Source of the DNA: Mariprofundaceae bacterium | Lineage (GTDB): Bacteria; Pseudomonadota; Zetaproteobacteria; Mariprofundales; Mariprofundaceae | NCBI GenBank assembly: GCA_021772895.1 | Contig: JAJFLC010000005.1 | Coordinates: 124,001-188,000 of the forward strand | Direction: 5' to 3' | DNA length: 64,000 nucleotides | Shown: piece after piece, positions 60,868 through 64,000 of the stretch | Layout: each line of letters starts with the position of its first letter | How positions within the stretch are numbered: position 1 is the stretch's first letter | Notes under the pieces: generated by a model | The model's input: only the letters and a program-made list of their open reading frames with translations | Databases searched by the model: none | What the model was told of the DNA's origin: nothing | Program-made: the position numbers and the translations under genes

Positions 60868-61899
60868 ATGAATACTTCTGTCGCCATCCTTGGAGCAACG
60901 GGTTACACCGGCTCAGAGCTGATCCGTCTGCTTGATACACACCCGCATTTTAATGTGGTGCATTTGGGTGCGCATAGCCAGGCAGGCAAAAAGGCAGGTG
61001 AAGTATTACCGGGAATCAGTGGAAAGTTAGCCTCAACGGTTTTAGCCAAATCCGATGCGCCACTTCCCGAAGATGTAGCGCTGGTATTCACTGCGTTACC
61101 CCATGGTGCTGCCGCCCAGAGTGTGAAAAACGCATTGGATGCAGGTAAAAAAGTGGTGGACCTGTCTGCGGACTTCAGACATAAAAGCCATGATATATAC
61201 AAGGCAGCATATCAAGTGGAGCACCCCTGCCCTGAGCTATTTGAAGAAGCTGTATACGGGTTAACAGAATTCACCAGAGATCGCATTCAAGGCAGCAGGC
61301 TTGTGGCCAACCCTGGCTGCTATCCAACCTCCACACTGCTTCCACTGATTCCACTGCTCAAAAGCGGTCTCGTTGACAGTGAAAAAATTATTATTGATTC
61401 AAAATCAGGTGCTTCAGGTGCAGGCAGGTCAGCAAAAACAGAACTCCTTTATTGTGAAGTCAATGAAGGCTTATCGGCTTATGGGCTGCCAAAACATCGG
61501 CACGCATGGGAGATGGAAGAGTGGGCCGGCTCTCTAAGTACCCAACATACATCTGTCCGGTTTGTGCCTCATATCATGCCCATGAGCAGAGGCATGTTGA
61601 GCACACTTCACCTGACAGGAAACAGACCGGAAACATGGCATGCCATTCTTGCCGAAACATTTGCAAACGAAGCATTTGTGAATCTTCTTCCAGAAGGGAA
61701 ACTGCCTTCCACACAAGCCGTGAAAGGAAGCAACCGGTGCGACATTGGTCTTGCCATTGTTGGCAAGCATGAAGCTGTGGTTGTCAGTTGTATTGACAAC
61801 CTTCTTAAAGGTGCTTCCGGCCAGGCCCTGCAAAATGCCAATGTTATGTTCGGTTTTGAAGAAACGCTTGGTCTCTCTGCGACCGCACTTTGGCCATAA
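60868..61899 (+). CDS. argC: N-acetyl-gamma-glutamyl-phosphate reductase
   Basis: The 343-residue enzyme shows VAILGATGYTGSELIRLLDTHP at the N-terminus (NADP site), NPGCYPTSTLLPLIPLL with the catalytic cysteine and a later FVPHIMPMSRGMLSTLHL and NVMFG-like C-terminus. It performs the third step of arginine synthesis. It is unrelated to the flanking LPS genes. No other arg gene is in the window. Confidence 0.96.
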   Translation: MNTSVAILGATGYTGSELIRLLDTHPHFNVVHLGAHSQAGKKAGEVLPGISGKLASTVLAKSDAPLPEDVALVFTALPHGAAAQSVKNALDAGKKVVDLSADFRHKSHDIYKAAYQVEHPCPELFEEAVYGLTEFTRDRIQGSRLVANPGCYPTSTLLPLIPLLKSGLVDSEKIIIDSKSGASGAGRSAKTELLYCEVNEGLSAYGLPKHRHAWEMEEWAGSLSTQHTSVRFVPHIMPMSRGMLSTLHLTGNRPETWHAILAETFANEAFVNLLPEGKLPSTQAVKGSNRCDIGLAIVGKHEAVVVSCIDNLLKGASGQALQNANVMFGFEETLGLSATALWP

Positions 61900-61983
61900 A
61901 AACACCATGAAAAATGCCATAAGAAATCGCTATGAAGCATAGCTGCAAGCAAATATTCCTAAAAAACCGGTATTCAATTTTTA

Positions 61984-62715
61984 ATGTTTAGATTCACATT
62001 TCACCGACGTTTGAAAAACGCTCTTATGCAGCCACGCCAGATCATGTTGCTGGATAACCAGAGTGGGAAATCAGCCCGCAATTTAAATATACGCCCTGTT
62101 TCTATCATTATGACCTGCCTTGGAATGATCGCAGTTGGCTTATTGATAGGCACCCAGTTGCAGCCAACGAACAGCGTGAAGTCTATCGTTCCACAACATG
62201 TTCAACTGCAACGCCAATATGACCAACTACGTGATCGCATCGCTGAATCTAACGCACTCAATGAGCTAAAAGATCGCCAACTGGAGAGTTTGAAACAGGA
62301 ATCGCTAACGCAACAGGGTCACAACACCGAGCTCTCCAATCGTTTGCGCATGCTTGAAAGCATTCTGGAGGCGAGAAAGGCTAACGGTGTACAATTACTC
62401 AATGCAGAAGCACAGTGGGTAGGAAAGAAAGCACTTCGTTATGACTTAACACTGGTGAAGGGTGGCAGTTACCCAAGACGCATTTCCGGCTCCATATCAC
62501 TGGTGGTACAATCACCAAAAGCAGAAACCGTCCTCATCAAATTAGGCAAACAAGAACCCAGGTTACCATTCCGCATTGAAACCCATACATTTTTACGTGG
62601 TCTTGCGGAATGGGAATATGACTGGCACCCGGATAAAATTTTAGCTATTCTCTTTGATCGTAAAGGAAAAGAGATATCGCAAACAGAAATTTTAATCGAT
62701 GGAGTACCCAAATGA
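61984..62715 (+). CDS. Membrane-anchored coiled-coil protein (DUF6776-like, tentative)
   Basis: The 243-residue protein has one membrane segment near 37-55 (VSIIMTCLGMIAVGLLIG). A coiled coil of about 70 residues follows (NALNELKDRQLESLKQESLTQQGHNTELSNRLRMLESILEARKANG), and then a beta-rich C-terminal domain (SGSISLVVQSPKAETVLIKLGKQ). This resembles DUF6776 proteins. It overlaps the bactofilin gene by 4 nt (ATGA), implying joint production and a shared structure at the envelope, with the anchor outside and the bactofilin polymer in the cytosol. The family name is tentative. Confidence 0.65.
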   Translation: MFRFTFHRRLKNALMQPRQIMLLDNQSGKSARNLNIRPVSIIMTCLGMIAVGLLIGTQLQPTNSVKSIVPQHVQLQRQYDQLRDRIAESNALNELKDRQLESLKQESLTQQGHNTELSNRLRMLESILEARKANGVQLLNAEAQWVGKKALRYDLTLVKGGSYPRRISGSISLVVQSPKAETVLIKLGKQEPRLPFRIETHTFLRGLAEWEYDWHPDKILAILFDRKGKEISQTEILIDGVPK

Positions 62716-63158
62716 TGCGCAAACGAGATGAAACCCCACGAAGCACTTCAGAGCACCAGCATATTGATACACTCATCGGCGCCCACTCATCTTTCACCGG
62801 AGAATTGGCTTTTGAAGGCGCAGTCCGTATTGATGGTCACTTCGAAGGCAACCTTCGCTCAACAAAAGATGGCACACTGATCATCAGTCAGGGTGCGAAA
62901 GTATCCGGTGAAGTCAGCGTACCTACCCTGGTATTGCATGGTCTGATCAAAGGCAATGTGCATGCATCCAAAAGTCTAAAAGTTGGTGAAACAGGCTGTA
63001 TTAACGGCGATGTTGAGTACCGTGTTATCACACTTGCCGAAGGCGCAGCAATCAATGGTCGGTGCTCCCGCATTTCAGATAAATCGGCAATGCCTCAGAA
63101 AACAGGTGTTCCCGTAGGCTCCCCACCAGCAAAAGAGGGCACACCAGCCCCGGCATGA
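62712..63158 (+). CDS. Bactofilin family cytoskeletal protein
   Basis: The 148-residue protein has the central bactofilin beta-helix: DTLIGAHSSFTGELAFEGAVRIDGHFEGNLRS, then ISQGAKVSGEVSVPTLVLHGLIKGNVHASKSLKVGETGCINGDVEYRVITLAEGAAINGRCSRI. Short polar tails flank it. Bactofilins polymerise without nucleotides and position envelope proteins. It overlaps the coiled-coil gene and the carbonic-anhydrase-like gene by 4 nt each. Roles in cell shape, stalk or pilus placement are known for relatives, but not assignable here. Confidence 0.92.
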   Translation: MMRKRDETPRSTSEHQHIDTLIGAHSSFTGELAFEGAVRIDGHFEGNLRSTKDGTLIISQGAKVSGEVSVPTLVLHGLIKGNVHASKSLKVGETGCINGDVEYRVITLAEGAAINGRCSRISDKSAMPQKTGVPVGSPPAKEGTPAPA

Positions 63159-63658
63159 TCTCAGGCTACCAACATTGGCAGCCCAACATAGCTGATTCAG
63201 TTTTTGTGGCGGACTCCGCCGAAGTAATCGGACGTGTCACCATCGGTAAAGATTCAAGCATATGGTATCAAAGTGTCCTCCGGGGCGATGTTCATGACAT
63301 CAGCATTGGAGAACGCAGCAATATTCAGGATCACTGCACCCTGCATACCAGCCATGGTGTTGCCCCCTGCATTGTTGGTAATGATGTAACCGTAGGCCAC
63401 CGCGTCATTCTTCATGGCTGTGAAATTCAGGATGGAACCCTTGTCGGTATGGGTTCAATCATCATGGACCAAGCCGTGTTGGAAACAGGTTGTCTACTGG
63501 CTGCCGGCTCTCTGGTTCCTGAACAAAAGATTCTTCGCAGCGGTTATCTCTATGCCGGTTCACCAGCGCGTGAACGCCGGGAACTTACTGATAAAGAAAA
63601 GGCATTTTTGATGCGCTCTGCCCTGCATTACGTCGACCTCTCCAAAACACATCAATAG
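63155..63658 (+). CDS. Gamma carbonic anhydrase-like hexapeptide-repeat protein
   Basis: The 167-residue protein has a left-handed beta-helix of hexapeptide repeats, with IGERSNIQDHCTLHTSHG near 49-66, GNDVTVGHRVILHGCEIQDGTLVGMGSIIMDQAVLE near 73-108 and GSLVPEQK. Histidines in DHCTLH, GHRVILHGC are placed like the three zinc ligands of Cam-type enzymes. Related YrdA-like proteins often lack activity. It overlaps the bactofilin gene by 4 nt. Enzymatic activity is uncertain. Confidence 0.88.
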   Translation: MISGYQHWQPNIADSVFVADSAEVIGRVTIGKDSSIWYQSVLRGDVHDISIGERSNIQDHCTLHTSHGVAPCIVGNDVTVGHRVILHGCEIQDGTLVGMGSIIMDQAVLETGCLLAAGSLVPEQKILRSGYLYAGSPARERRELTDKEKAFLMRSALHYVDLSKTHQ

Positions 63659-63660
63659 CA

Positions 63661-64000
63661 GTGACGCAAACTCAACCCCACGCATCGATTGATATTGGTT
63701 CAAATACGGTGCGCCTGCTTATTGCTCGCCCCACGTCAAAAACGATAACATCACAGCCATGGGAAGTGATTGCTTACAATCATCAAATCACACGACTTGG
63801 TCAGGGGATACATGAACACGGCAAACTTTCTGATGTGGGAATCAACCGTACCCTACAGGCGCTTCAAACATTTAAATCTATCATTGATTCTCATCAAATA
63901 ACCTCCAAACAGATCTATGCCACGGCAACAGCTGCAGTCCGCGAATCAGAAAACGGGTATGCTTTTCAACAACAGGTATTAAAAATTACTGGCATCCATA
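63661..64000 (+). CDS. Ppx/GppA phosphatase, 5' part (runs off right edge)
   Basis: The frame opens with GTG at 63661 and stays open to the window edge (113 codons). It reads ASIDIGSNTVRLLIA near 8-22, the phosphate-1 motif of the ASKHA-type Ppx/GppA family, followed by RLGQGIHEHGKLSDVGINRTLQAL and AATATAAVRES-like ATATAAVRESENGYAF. Ppx hydrolyses polyphosphate; GppA converts pppGpp. The C-terminus is outside, so the two cannot be separated. It begins 2 nt after the previous stop, with a weak ribosome site. Confidence 0.85.
   Translation, partial: MTQTQPHASIDIGSNTVRLLIARPTSKTITSQPWEVIAYNHQITRLGQGIHEHGKLSDVGINRTLQALQTFKSIIDSHQITSKQIYATATAAVRESENGYAFQQQVLKITGIH

Noticed and set aside
61929-61943. 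GCTATG-AAG-CATAGC hairpin after argC as a terminator
   Set aside because: Six-bp stem with no T-run; too weak to call.
1-64000. CRISPR arrays, tRNA and rRNA genes, complete insertion sequences
   Set aside because: I looked for regularly spaced repeats, cloverleaf arms and terminal inverted repeats and saw none that hold up; a tRNA scan by program would be decisive.

Overview
The window is chromosomal DNA of a Gram-negative, flagellated member of the Pseudomonadota with moderate GC. Evidence: lipid A/Kdo/heptose core genes, a P-ring and L-ring flagellum, Lol-like and RND envelope systems, sigma54- and sigma28-type promoters, and an IspG (MEP pathway) isoprenoid route. A zetaproteobacterial or related marine lineage would fit the FliX-like, CsrA/FliW and bactofilin content, but no gene here fixes the genus. 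I recognised no rRNA, tRNA or CRISPR array.

Layout. 1-2226 (-): the 5' part of a large secreted SpvB/TcdB-type protein that runs off the left edge. 2535-3382: rplM-rpsI. 3626-14698 (+): a surface-polysaccharide block with a Trm112 protein, a lipid A late acyltransferase, two GT9 heptosyltransferases, a DUF3108 protein, a carbamoyltransferase, five methyltransferases (one an integral-membrane ICMT type), a WaaE-like glycosyltransferase and a WaaL-like ligase. 14707-20993 (-): hisS, a small acidic lipoprotein, ispG, a TPR-like lipoprotein translationally coupled to a membrane class III nucleotide cyclase, and a diguanylate cyclase with a Rossmann-type N-terminus. 21088-21629: yhbY-bolA.

21732-36444 is a motility and c-di-GMP region. 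A sigma54 promoter precedes a FliX-like gene and a diguanylate cyclase (+). Facing it, a sigma28 promoter precedes an operon of a small unknown protein, a response regulator, a REC-GAF-HD-GYP phosphodiesterase and a PilZ protein (-). Next comes a compact (-) flagellar operon, flgF-G-A-H-I-J-M-N-K-L-csrA-fliW, with its own sigma54 promoter. Upstream is a stand-alone FlhB-C-like gene whose sigma28 promoter overlaps the longest possible ORF start and so moves the start codon.

36783-50510 is transport: an ABC-2 exporter, an EamA permease, an MMPL/LolA-like/outer-membrane trio beside a TetR regulator with two matching palindromic operators, a transposase remnant, and a MarR regulator divergent from a TolC-RND pair with no adaptor gene. 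A two-hairpin RNA with a C-rich loop follows (50579-50664). 50733-58350 is a cation-homeostasis block: CBS protein, KefB-type antiporter, P-type Ca-ATPase-like pump, NhaP-type antiporter, Na/Ca exchanger and a cyclic-nucleotide-binding protein. 58509-64000 (+) holds waaA, lpxK, argC, a coiled-coil membrane protein, a bactofilin, a gamma carbonic anhydrase-like protein and the start of a Ppx/GppA phosphatase.

Together the window links envelope construction, flagellar assembly and second-messenger signalling. The most unusual points are the opposed sigma54/sigma28 c-di-GMP modules, the Rossmann-GGDEF fusion, the heavily modifying LPS block and the C-rich-loop RNA candidate.
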